DNA of 64,000 bases from Zygnema cylindricum (Eukaryota; Streptophyta; Zygnematophyceae; Zygnematales; Zygnemataceae): NCBI GenBank assembly GCA_037447655.1, contig JBBHKE010003445.1, forward strand, positions 71,921-135,920, read 5' to 3'. The position numbers and the translations under genes are program-made. Below are positions 12,090 through 23,100 of the stretch, piece by piece; the stretch's first letter is position 1, and the number at the start of each line of letters is the position of its first letter. The notes below the pieces were generated by a model. It worked only from the letters and a program-made list of their open reading frames with translations, ran no database searches and was not told where the DNA came from.

Positions 12090-13111
12090 AGGGTACGTCC
12101 CCATGTATTAAAGCATCGAGTTTATCCTGTCGTTATCACCCAAATTGCAGTTTCGTACGAGAAAAACTTTATACGTACAAGAAAGTAAATTCTTTAAAAG
12201 TACAGCAAACGTCAAGTCGATACTTTCAAGTTCACGGAGTTTGGCGTTTTCCATTTTTCGACCCCGAGCAAAAGAATACAGCCTGTCAAAAAACTTCATC
12301 AAAAATCACCTCGCGACCTGATTTAAGGGAAACTACCGCCCAGACAACGAAATGAAACACGGTCTACGCACGCGCTACACGAGTGGTAAAATTTTAGGAC
12401 AAGGGAGAGCACTCGCTATTTTTCTCCCTGCCCGTCTCGTGCATGTACGGAAAAGACGAGCATGTGCGGAAAAAATTTGCAGGGGTCTCTTGACCTCCAC
12501 TTTCATTCATGGGTCCTTTGCAGAATTTTGTGTCGTCATCGCTTCTCCCCTCTCCCTCTCATACTATTTTATCTCCCACTTTTTAGAATGAGGCACGACA
12601 TTACTGGTATTAAATGAAAGATATTTAAAAAATAATTCTTTTGACTACCTTTATGTATATTTTTATGGCAAGTCGATTGAGAAAAGTCGGAAAAACGAAA
12701 TCGGATAGCCATGGTAGAAAGTTCTTGAATTTTGTGACGTCGACGTTGTCACAAGCGAGCATGGCGTCACAATGTCACAAAACCCTAAACATCTGCCATG
12801 TTACAAAATTACAAAAATCTAGACGTCTACAACCGTCGCTGTTTTTGTTGGCGTCACCGATTGTCAGAAGTTTCGTAGTCATCATCAATCGTCACAAGTT
12901 GTATCCACGTCTACAACCATCACATTTCAAAGTTTCGATTTCATTATCGCACATAGGGACGCTTTTCAAAGTAGTACAGAACACCGTCACATTTCAAAGT
13001 TCCGATTTCATTATCGCACATAGGGACGGTTTTCAAAGTAGTACGGAACACTTCATTGCAGTCCAAAATACTTTTTCAAAGTATCGCTTACATGGGGACG
13101 TACCCTTACTA
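12090..13111 (+). mobile_element. Family-D TIR element, complete, ~1.02 kb
   Basis: TTAGGGTACGTCCCCATGTA at the left and TACATGGGGACGTACCCTTA at the right are inverted repeats. The interior is shared with 56283-57140, 41735-42290 and 45050-46857. It contains a local ~66-bp tandem duplication (12918-13049). Its open frames are not conserved between copies, so it is probably non-coding. Confidence 0.75.
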
Positions 13112-13671
13112 TTACGCACGAAAACAACAAAATAGCCGTTCGGATGTTATTTTTACTACGTCAACTTTTCGGGTTACCGTTGGTCTGTTTCACAGAAATA
13201 CGCTACTTTAACCCGGCTTCAATATCCCCTCGTATTTTGAGGAAGTTAGTTTGTGCGGTTTTCCGAAAATTTTCGAAAACAAAAAAGTAGGTGCTCGGAA
13301 ATCCGTACATTATTCGAACGCCCGTCTGTTGCGGAAGTGATTTTTTTTCCGGTGGGAACAGGCTATGTGGCACATTGACGCGGTACACATGCGAAGTACA
13401 CGTAGGTAATGCGCAAGTACGGTTTTCCATACGAAAATGATCGGTTTTCAAATCTTTGACGATTTTAGAGATTTGATTGTCAACTTACGTGGAACCACTC
13501 AAATCGGAATCCTTCGCGTTCTTGGAATTAGAATCTATTTTATTCAGAATACGTATGTAAAAAAATATTTACAGACGATACGCGATGTCACCGAAGCCTC
13601 TGTAATACAAAAATTTTGCTGTCCAATTTTGATGTCCGTACTATTACAGAGACCTCCTGATGTAAACATAC
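13112..13671. other. Between transposons, no gene seen
   Basis: Weak similarity to 8293-8514 (GACGATTTTA..., ACTTACGTGGAACCACTCAAA against ACTCACGTGGTACCACTTAA), suggesting another old repeat shared by both sites. Confidence 0.45.
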
Positions 13672-13978
13672 CATAGTTCAAAAGTAGGCATTTTTATGGT
13701 AGGCCTTTGGTCGGCGCCTTTATCGTAAGTTGTGTTATGGGCTTTTTCATGTGATCTTCTTAGATCGCTACTTTGATCAGCGAGCGTCAGATCGTCCAAA
13801 TCTGACGGTGTAAATAATTTTTTTTGGTCCGAATGTTTTTATTGGTCCATTTTTTTGTCCTAATGTTTTAATAGGTCCGAATAGGTCTGAATACAATATG
13901 GGTCTTAAGGTCATATTGTATGTTTTGCATACAATAGGCATATTGTATGGGCCAACTTTCACCTAGTTTTGAACTATG
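13672..13978 (+). mobile_element. Family-C TIR element, complete, 307 bp
   Basis: CATAGTTCAAAAGTAGG at 13672 and CCTAGTTTTGAACTATG ending at 13978, nearly identical to the 7987-8292 copy throughout. Confidence 0.8.
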
Positions 13979-14032
13979 AAAAATACCCTTTAAACGGCGG
14001 AATTATATGTGTGAATTTTTACAAAGATTAAG

Positions 14033-14216
14033 TTAGTTTATGGGCGTAAAATGGGTATATAACCTATGAATAGTAAAATACTTTAAAGGTGAACTTCCAT
14101 TAGAGGAAAAGTGGGGTTGTTTACTTAGTTTATGGGCGTAAAATGGGTATATAACCTATGAATAGTAAAATACTTTAAAGGTGAACTTCCATTAGAGGAA
14201 AAGTGGGGTTGTTTAC
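14033..14216. repeat. Perfect 92-bp tandem duplication
   Basis: Units 14033-14124 and 14125-14216 are identical by eye. Each unit joins host sequence (TTAGTTTATGGGCGTAAAAT) to the start of a TIR-element end (CCATTAGAGGAAAAGTGGGG). Confidence 0.9.
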
Positions 14217-14880
14217 TGGACGCCGTACGATTTCGTACAGATTCGTGCCATATTTTTTTGTCAGACGAAGCATGAAGAAACATGTTAACTGGATGGCTCC
14301 AACATTATAGCCGTAAGTATCGACCGTTGGTTGTTTTCACTTTTTTAGATTCGCGAAGCAATTGCGCACATTGTCCACGGTGAAGAGACTCTCCTTGGCG
14401 AGGAGAGTTTCTTCACACTGGTCGCGTACCATTGGTACACGTGAAAAGTATAAAAAATATCCATCAGGAACAGGCGATGAGAAACGAACACGTCGTGCAC
14501 GCTATATGCCTTCCGCCACGGTGTATGTAGGTCGACCGAAATATTATCGTACGCTCCTTCTGACATCCGCTGACCTTCAAAGTTTCCGGCGCCTTTTCGC
14601 CGTTCCCTTTCGAAATTTTGATTCTCAATTTCAAAATTAAAATTTTGTCGCAAAATTTTCGTACGAATCATTAACTACCTCCGCTCGTACAAATATTATG
14701 TACATATTTTCAGTTTGAAGAATATTTTTAGATTTTAAAATTCTGAAAACTAACCTACATGGCGCCAATCATAATTGAGAAACGATGTTCACTGGCACGA
14801 CACAATGGAACGCAGTGCCAGTAAACACTAGAAATAGACGTCTCCGCATGTTTACTGGGACCGCCTAATGGAGAACAGGC
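14092..14880. mobile_element. Family-B TIR element inside duplication copy 2
   Basis: Starts with GAACTTCCATTAGAGGAAAA and ends with CCGCCTAATGGAGAACAGG, divergent forms of the family-B terminus. It contains an imperfect 16-bp-arm hairpin at 14380-14416. The block is absent from copy 1 at about 8575. Confidence 0.55.
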
Positions 14881-15701
14881 CTAATTCGTTGATCATTTAT
14901 TATTTTAGATCTAGCGGACGTTCGTCACATTGTAGACGTAGACATTTAAAATCCGTTAAACAATGGTCAATAGAGGCTCAATGAACCATCTTGGGAAACA
15001 TGCACGAAACATGTGATTAACATAGAAACCGTCGATGTCCGTGAAAAGCCAATAGGTGCACTCCCACCTACGCCGTTAAAAAACTTGAGCAGCAAAACTC
15101 GTTCAAAGACGGTCTTTGCTAACACGCACTTGCGAAACAACATTCATCCTGGAGTGACTTTCCGCCAACTAGAGTAGTTCACCGAATTTTCACCGACATC
15201 GCCGACACGTCACGTGCACAAATATTTCCATTTTTTATTTTTTTTGAGTTTTTTAGGAAAACTTGAATTGTTGGCAGATCTAACATTGTGGCAAACGATG
15301 ATGCCCTACGTTTTATTTTTATTAAATTCTATTAAAGTGGCTCAAGTCCTTTTGCCACATAGCTTGAATAAATTTGAAAAAATTCAAACGAAAGTCCATT
15401 TTAAATTGGGTGGCAAAGTATTGTACTTGATATAGCTTACCTATTAAGACGAGCTTGTCCAATACCACTGGTCGGCTAGGGAGTATCGCCTCACACCCCC
15501 CCCCAAGGCACACTACCAAGGCGATTTACTCTAATTTAAGTGAGTGCTTTTTTGAGCCAAAATCATAGACTACTATTGTTGATGAGAATGCTGTGGCTGA
15601 CAATGAACCACATGCAAAACGTAATTTTGTGCCATTAATCCTAACAAACGTTTTGCTCTAATGGCGATGGGCAGAGTAATTTACTAGTATTCACTATTAG
15701 A

Positions 15702-17303
15702 TAAAAGCAGAATAAATTAAAAAGCACGATGGTAAACCATTTGAGTCTGGGGGTACAAAAGGGGTGGCATGACCAACACTGAAAAACAACAATAAAAAAC
15801 AAAAAGAGCGACAAAAACACACCCTAAAAAAAAGGAAACAACAAAAAGGAAAATAAAAGCACCCTAACTCAAATGAAAAACACGGCAACTCACAAAAACA
15901 AAAAAACAAACCCCAATCCCAACCCTAACTTAATTAAATATCTATGAAAAACAACCCCGTAAGTCCCCCCAGCCCAGGGGAGCACGTTGAGGGAGTTCCG
16001 GAGCACGGCGACAATCCATAACCGCAATAGTCGATCGGAGGAGAATAGAAGCCTGCACTCGTTGTAGAGCCACAGATAAGCGTTGACGGTAAAAAGAAGT
16101 AAGGACCGAAGGAGGAGGGCTCCCAGGTCCTCGACGCTCGAAAGCACGTCGAGCACAAGTACGGAGAAACTCGTCCAGTGCAACACCCAAACAACCAAAG
16201 ATCTCGACCGCCATCGGGATAAAGTCATCCATAGGGTCCCGGTGGGCATAATCACGCTCCTTCGCCTTAGCAGCATCACGAGCTGCCACCCCAAGATGTC
16301 GAGCCGCCTGACCAACAACTGTAGCTGAAGTAGGGTTTGCCAGAACAATATCACCGAAAATGCGACGGGCACCATCAAGCAAAACAACATCGATCCGACG
16401 CGAGGGAATAATATGAGAAACCTCTCGACGCACAAAAAAACCCCCTTCTGAAGCAATAGTGGCAACGGTGTCTCGAATAGTGTCGTGCGCCTGGATCAAA
16501 TCTCCCCCATGGGAGCAACGAAGCAAATGGACACCATCGGGCCCCAAGACACGACCACATGCACAAACAAGAGAGCCAAGTAAAGGAGGATGGGGGAGGC
16601 CGAGGCGAAACCGAAGGGCAGTGGTGAACTGAGCTGGTGAGAATCGGAGAGTGGACAAAATAGGTGTGGCAAAAAGCCAAGACCCAGAACCAGGTCCACC
16701 ACAAGAAAGAAGACGGGCACGAGAAGAATCGGAGGGAAGCGCCGTGAGAAGCTCGGATTTAATGGTGGCGACAACCCGGTCGGAAATCGATTCCTGGACA
16801 CGCTCAACAGATTTTGTAACAAGGGTCGAGAAAATCGGCACATCCACAAGGGAATGGGGAGGAAGAGAACGTGACACGTCCAATAGAGATCGCTGGAAGG
16901 CGAACACACTGTCTGAAACTCGGGGGATAACAGTAGCTAGAACGGGGGTGTCCCCAGCCAAGAAACGGGAAACAAGAGTAGAAGCAATAAGGCACCAACT
17001 TCCCAAATAGGCAGCTGGAGCAACACGAGCGGTCGATAATAGACCCAACCCCCCAGTAGAGACAGGGAGGGATGCCTGAATGCGGGCAGATGGGCCAGAC
17101 TCGCGATCAAATGCCCCGCGACCTAATAGAGAGTGGAGGACGTCCATGAGGCGATCGTCAAAAGCCGAGAGAGAGGAGAGAAATGTCGAGGTGGGAGGGG
17201 AAGTACGAGTGAGGTAAGAAGGGCGGTGGGGGAAACACCTGGTTAACATAGCAAAAGCAACTTGGGGATCGAGAAGGTGAGGAAGGTCATCCACTTGGGC
17301 AAC
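15702..17303 (-). mobile_element. Truncated non-LTR retrotransposon insertion
   Basis: The interval sits exactly between ...CACTATTAGAT and GGCA(A)CCCATG, which are contiguous in the sister segment at 9440-9470. The empty site therefore defines both ends. Its 3' part (15702-15941) is a non-coding tail carrying the tag AAAGCACGATGGTAAACCAT; the same tag recurs at 17565-17600 (plus) and 58473-58520 (minus). There is no obvious poly(A). Confidence 0.72.
15942..17303 (-). CDS. Non-LTR retrotransposon C-terminal ORF (thumb, zinc knuckle, restriction-like endonuclease), 5'-truncated
   Basis: An open frame of about 450 codons ends in a stop at 15942 and begins outside the element: its first residues come from flanking DNA that also occurs at 9452-9505. 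A thumb-like block (IQASLPVSTGGLGLL) is followed by CACGR...HLLRC...H...R, a CCHC-type knuckle (Cys 256, Cys 258, His 268, Cys 272 of the open frame). Then come RRIDVVL and GDIVLANPTS, resembling the PD-(D/E)XK restriction-like endonuclease of R2-type non-LTR elements. The polymerase core is absent, as expected for 5' truncation during target-primed reverse transcription. No stop or frameshift lies in the rest, so the insertion is young. Codon use is more GC-rich than the surroundings. The assignment to an RLE lineage rests on these motifs only. Confidence 0.7.
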   Translation of the reverse strand, partial: VAQVDDLPHLLDPQVAFAMLTRCFPHRPSYLTRTSPPTSTFLSSLSAFDDRLMDVLHSLLGRGAFDRESGPSARIQASLPVSTGGLGLLSTARVAPAAYLGSWCLIASTLVSRFLAGDTPVLATVIPRVSDSVFAFQRSLLDVSRSLPPHSLVDVPIFSTLVTKSVERVQESISDRVVATIKSELLTALPSDSSRARLLSCGGPGSGSWLFATPILSTLRFSPAQFTTALRFRLGLPHPPLLGSLVCACGRVLGPDGVHLLRCSHGGDLIQAHDTIRDTVATIASEGGFFVRREVSHIIPSRRIDVVLLDGARRIFGDIVLANPTSATVVGQAARHLGVAARDAAKAKERDYAHRDPMDDFIPMAVEIFGCLGVALDEFLRTCARRAFERRGPGSPPPSVLTSFYRQRLSVALQRVQASILLRSTIAVMDCRRAPELPQRAPLGWGDLRGCFS

Positions 17304-17336
17304 CCATGTTTTACAGCAGTGTACCTCCAATCGGCT

Positions 17337-17635
17337 TTGCGTAAAAAACGTGGTTGCTTTGCGTAGATTTTTAGTTATGTTGGGGTTTTGTTGTTAGGTG
17401 TTAGCTCTTTCTTTTGGTGTTTCGTTTGTTGTTTTTTGCTTTTTTGGGTGTTTTCCGTCTTCTAGCTGTCATTTCGTGTTTTGGTTGCATTTGCTTTGCT
17501 TACCGTTTTTGTTTTTTCCCCCAACATGTAGTTTTTCGGTTTTTCCCGTGCTACTTCTCTTTTGTTCCCATGGATTCAGATGGTTTACCATCGCGCTTTT
17601 AAACAAAGTCAGCCCCCCCCTTTTTTTTTTTTTAT
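17337..17635 (+). mobile_element. 3' tail fragment of the same non-LTR family
   Basis: Inserted where the sister segment (9497-9515) has only a few bases. T-rich DNA ends with CATGGATTCAGATGGTTTAC-CATCGCGCTTTT, the family's 3' tag in plus orientation, followed by a C run and a T run. Confidence 0.55.
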
Positions 17636-18689
17636 TATATCAACAGTTTGCACATGGAAAAAAAAATAGCCGAATTCTGGTAAAAATAATAGTCGTGAAT
17701 GCAAATTCTGTGATCAGGAAGAAAAAGAAAAAAAAAAAATTTATTGAACGCTCGTGACAAGCACACTTTAAAAAGCACCCCTCTGCATCTCTGCATCATT
17801 TGCATCTTCCTTTCTTTCTTCTTCCATCTTTATTCTTCTTTCTTTCTTTCTTTTTTCATTTCTTTCTTTTTTTCTTTTCTTTCTTCTTTACTCTACTTTC
17901 GTTGATCATAAACACGGGCGTGAAAACTGGACAATACAACATGCTAAAAACAGTATCATACTGCTTTCATGTCCAGTCTCATTTGATTGCCCATTCAGTG
18001 TCTTCCAACCAAGTTTTTAATATGAAAAAATGCGCAACAAGCAATTCTATCTATTGACATAAACTTGACGCAGGGATTAATCTTCAACTGAAGAAGTGCT
18101 CGATATGCAATATTGCAGATTTTTTTTTTTATGGTATAAGTGCAACCGAAATTAAACTACACCTTAAATTACTTAACTTAAAAAACTGTCCAACAAACAA
18201 TTTTCTCCTGGGTTTTTCGACTACACTTCTTACAGATCCAGTTTTCCCAACTCCACATCTTATTTTTGTGTGTTCGAGGAATTGGGAAAAGAATTGATGA
18301 TATCACCATGATGACGTCACCATCAACAAAATTCCAAAGATTTCACCGTTGTGGTACCCAACATAAAAAACTGACCGTGGAACTGAGTGTTGAATTATTA
18401 GATACTTAGCTTTTACAAGAGCATGCACCCAAATAATCCCGTAATTACAGTTACAGAAGTTACTTGATCACTGAATTAAACAAAAAAAAACATAAAAAAA
18501 CATTTTTCTTTCTAGGTGATCTACCTAGGCAAGCCGTTCCAATATGACGTCAATAATAAGATTTCCTCTTCTCTTGGCCTCCATGGAGTCATTGTGACTA
18601 CGCAAAAAAATAGAAAAAAAAAAAAAAAAAAAAGAGGGAAGAAAAAAAAAAAAACCATCATATAGTAGTCGAGATTTCAAGTTTCTCGT

Positions 18690-20028
18690 CTCCCTACCTT
18701 GTTTCCCTATGTGGACCTTCCATATGATTAAGCTTATCAACACTAATTTTTGCCAAACCGTACAAGCAATATTGACCTAACACTAGTGACTCGATAAGTA
18801 CAAAATTTCCCATACATTTAGACATACATGGATATGTTCGGATATGGTCTCACATGAAAAACCCTAAAAATAAACCGAAAACGTTCTTTATCTTACTTTC
18901 CACGCTCCACTAGTTACATTCTCAACAGTTCCTCTGCAGATACTGTTGACTCTTACCCGCACTATATCCAAAAGAGTCACATGAACCACTTGACAACAAA
19001 ATTCGGAGGGTCACATTCTATGATTTTTTTAGGTTTTTTAGGGTAGCTTGATTTCTAAGGGCTTTGGCCCATCCGTCCCAAAAGCAGTCATTTCAAGGTC
19101 GTTTTCAATGATTGGGGAGTTAATGTCCCTAGGATGCTCATCTGGACAGTCATAAATCACCCAATCATTGAACCAATCATTGAAAACTACCACGGAGTCA
19201 CCGTTTTAGGACCCTGGCGAGCCGAACACCTAGATTTTATAGCTTTTTGCAGCTAATAGTTACACTACTTGATATAACATAAATCTTAGCCTCAATATGC
19301 AAAAACAAGTGGAAACAACAAATGTTGTGACCCCGTACTATTACAAGTATTATACCCAAAAAAGCGGTATAATACACGTACAGTACGAGGAAACCGCATA
19401 TAGCGTTTCCATTTGTTTTTTTGAACTATGACATAAACTCTTGCGAAAAAAGACAAACCAAGGAAATGAAAACCACTTACCAAAGAAAAACAAATGAAAA
19501 GAATAACCAGAGTTTTAGTAGAGTTTCCAGCATAAAACAAGCTGGACAAACTAAAATAGCACGCTGTTTATATCAATAAAGAATTTTGCTAAGAACTAAA
19601 TGTCATAAAACTAAAATGAATAGGATTACTAGTATTATCCTTGTAAGGAGAAAAACCTCTCCTCTAGTCACATGTACAGGACCGACACCAGATGCTACAA
19701 GTTGTTAAACAGTAGAGTCACTACTAAGCTCAAACACCAAAAACTAACTTAGTACGAGTACACCGTTAATAGTATTAATGATAACCTACCCAACGTGGAA
19801 GGAAATCCACGACCAAGAAAGCAAGATTCCTCCCCAAAAACTATTTTTTTTCAAATAGAAATAACAAATTACTCACGGACGATCTATCAATAGAAAAATG
19901 CCACTTTAGAAGATGATTCAGCGAAAACCGGCAGAAACTCCACCATTTGATTCTGACACCTAAAATAATGATAAGTTTGCAGTCTTGAAAGTTTTTCTAC
20001 CCGGTACTTTCACGGTGAGATGCATGAT
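18690..20028. other. Intergenic, downstream of GBA2
   Basis: No gene seen. CCAATCATTGAACCAATCATTG at about 19159 is a small repeat with an inverted partner near 19105. Confidence 0.5.
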
Positions 20029-20034
20029 TTTATT
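20029..20034 (-). promoter_or_regulatory. Possible polyadenylation signal of GBA2
   Basis: The minus strand reads AATAAA about 80 bases after the GBA2 stop codon (20117-20119). Plant poly(A) signals are degenerate and an AATAAA in AT-rich DNA is common by chance, so this is a plausible position rather than proof. Confidence 0.35.
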
Positions 20035-20116
20035 ACATTTGGGTAATGGGATCCATGTCACACTTGTTTCCTGCTTCAGAGACACCTACCATATAAATTT
20101 GTGTAAACCAAATCTT

Positions 20117-23100
20117 TCATCCAGATACACCGGTTTCTTTTCCCTCCCCACAAAGACCACAAGAAACAGCTCTCACCAGAGCTCTTTTAGACGAATTTCG
20201 ACGCCTCATGGCCCCTGTCAACGCCGATGTGAGACCAGCGAGACTTGGAAACGAGGGTAGTTCTCGGTCGCTCGCAAGTTTATTAATGCCCGCAGGAAGA
20301 ATACCTTTTGGAGGAGAAATAGCCCATTGCATGGCCCAAATGGCAAGTGGACGCATGTACGTCAAGGATCGAAAATGACCTTTTGTAGTCCAAGCCTCCG
20401 GGGTTTGAAACCAATACCTGCAAAAACATAGTATTGACAAACAAAACAACTTAAAACAAGAGGTTTGAAGACTTGGAACCTCAATGTCAGATACATGCCA
20501 CCTCAATCCAAGACTCTTTTTATATATTTTTTTAGAAGTAAGCCAATTTACATGCAACATCTAGTGTGCTTTCAATGATTCCCTGAGAGTTTCAGGCTCC
20601 CAATAACTTTCGGGTATCGTAAACGATAAAAATGATACTCACCCATGCTCTTGCCAGCCTGCTTGGAAGATTCCCTCAGCTGTCTTAAATGCTTCATCAT
20701 GAAGTCCCTGTCAGAACCCCTCAGATGTGCAAACAGAAACATGGTAAAAAAGGTCATCAACATCAAGAGTTAGTTTAGTGGTCAGATTCACTGTATGCAT
20801 GATGAGATATAGAGGGTGAGATAAGGAGTTTGGGATGGGAGGGATGCAATGAATCCATATATACCTCATACATCATGGCTGCCGCAGCACTATAGGTGAC
20901 TCCTGTCCATATCTCCCTTGATTGCATGCAAGTTTTGTCGACCTGAAAGGAACTCATTCACAACTTGTATCAGAACAGGTTTGGTCCGCCAAGAGCTTTT
21001 CAGTCTCAGTTTTCGTGCATAAAAAGCTCTTTGACGACATTTGGTGTGCCTTCACATGAGGTTAAACACAAACGCTAAAACAGTAGCAATCATCATCCTG
21101 GCAAGTAGAGTCACCACCTTCGATAAAGTAAAGCACAGAAATCAACTTCTAGCGTTAATTTCACATAGACATAAAATGCATCCCTATCACTAATCTTATG
21201 GTTGAATAAAGCACTGATGTTACAATATATTGCTTATACGTGTAATTTGTTAATCAAAAATGTTAATTGTGGTATTATACGCAAAGAGAGGGAGAGAGAA
21301 AGTCACAAATGTTATGAAAAGATTCTCACCCGGCCATCGGGATGCATGCCATTAACAGCTCCCATACGACCATTTCCAACCTTCATCACATTATTCCTGG
21401 AAAAACCCCCTTGAAATGAATAACTGATACAGATTCCATCATTCACCCTGCACCTTACACCTCCAGGCGTTCTTATCAACCACACTCTTCCCTCTTCCAC
21501 AAAACAATTGAAATACCACTGTCTAGTCTTCCAGAATTCAACCAGTCAGTTTCCTGCACTAGTCATCTTCCATATCTTTCTTCAGCCATTATCCGCTTAA
21601 GTTTGTCACTCCCAAAACCCATTTTTCCATCGAAATCCTCTTTTCCACAATTCTGTAACCAATAAAATATATATTCATCCATAAACATATTTGACTCAAA
21701 TCCCATGACACGATTCCCAACGTCTTTCCCGAATACTCACTCGAAGACTGTTTTCAATGCCGACCGTGCTTTTTCGTTAGGAAAAAGGGGAGGCAGCCCA
21801 CAAGACCAAGCATACCTGCGAATTGCACAAATAATAAGAACTTCTCAATTTCACTTGGAGAGCCCAATGTTACACATTGTTGCTCAATTTAATGCAAACA
21901 TATCCATACATTGTCAGCAGTAATTCAGTGAGATGGGACAGGAGACGGAGACGGTGCAGTTCCATACAAAAAAGAAATATCCTTACAGTTTATTCCTTTA
22001 TCTTTAACTTGTCACGTCATCCACAGTGCAAAGCAAAAAGGACCGCAAATGACCGAATGGACAAATGCTTCAACAAAACTGAACTCATGGAAGATGGATC
22101 TGAACAAAAACACGCACTTTGGTTTTCAAAAGTTCAGGAGGTGGCAACTATAAAACAAAAACACTGTTACATAAGTTCTCTATCATCGATAAAACTTTTA
22201 ATTCAAAAGGCTAAAGCACTAGCAACGAAAGAGACCATGGGGTGTGTGCCATCTGTAGGCAAAGGAAGGAGGCTTAAGCTTAGTCAAAAAACCAATTTAT
22301 GATATGTTTTAATAGACCACAGAAGTAAGTCAAAAGAGTTTCAAAAGTCCAAAATCATACCATTGCCCTGCCATCTGATCTGCCTGTATGGAACTGCTAT
22401 TAGCAGATGTCCCACTGTCGTACTTAAAATACCTGCCGGAAGTTAAGAACGGTGATAAAAACTAATACGGTGATTAGTCTTAATAAGCTGAAAGATAAGG
22501 ATGTTTCATTCAAAACAAACCAGACATTTGCTTTAATCCTGTCGCTTGCAAGGCCAAGACAGCTCATCTCTCCACCAAAAAAAAAAAAAAACAACAACAT
22601 CGGAAGAATAAAAATCTATTCATGCGGGACACTTTAAGGAGATGGTCGGTCCCAAAGCTTGTCTTTAAGTACGGTTGTACCACAAATCAAAAGGAGTCCT
22701 GTTGTTGAAAATCGAATCAAAAAATATTTCATTCCGTATTTCTTTTGGACAAATCGACGCACATGCAAATTATAAAAGGCTTTGTTCGTGCTGAAAATCT
22801 TAGTTTAATCTTAGTTGCGGTAATTGAAAGGGAAATGGATGAAGCGATACAGCATGCTGTCAAAGCTTGTCACTTACTTGCCATTCCACAGTTTCTCCTC
22901 ATACGCTGCTTTTCCCTGCATAACCCAATAGTCCGGCGCTTCAGGTCTTTTTCTTCTGCTTGGAAACAGTGTCATAACATGCATTAAGAATACCGGGCCT
23001 TCCCTTGCCAGTGGAATCACTAAAGAACGCTAAATACTTACAGATGATTGTTGCAATAAGCCCATCTATTGCCACCAAGCTACGATTCATTTTAGCACTT

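Larger units (their letters stand above)
13991..18689. repeat. Segmental duplication, copy 2 (interrupted)
   Basis: Collinear with 8515-10588 but carrying three extra blocks: a TIR-element-like insertion at about 14092-14880, the non-LTR element at 15702-17303, and a non-LTR tail at 17337-17635. Small indels and substitutions are scattered through the shared parts. The shared poly-A block is at 18604-18655. Confidence 0.85.

Noticed and set aside
12641-13135. 164-codon open frame in a family-D element
   Set aside because: Not conserved in the other copies (41735-42290, 46245-46857, 56283-57140), which carry stops and indels; no known domain.
15890-16704. Hydrophobic open frames of 191 and 109 codons overlapping the retrotransposon ORF
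   Set aside because: Alternative frames of a GC-rich coding region; the 462-codon frame with zinc-knuckle and endonuclease motifs explains the sequence.
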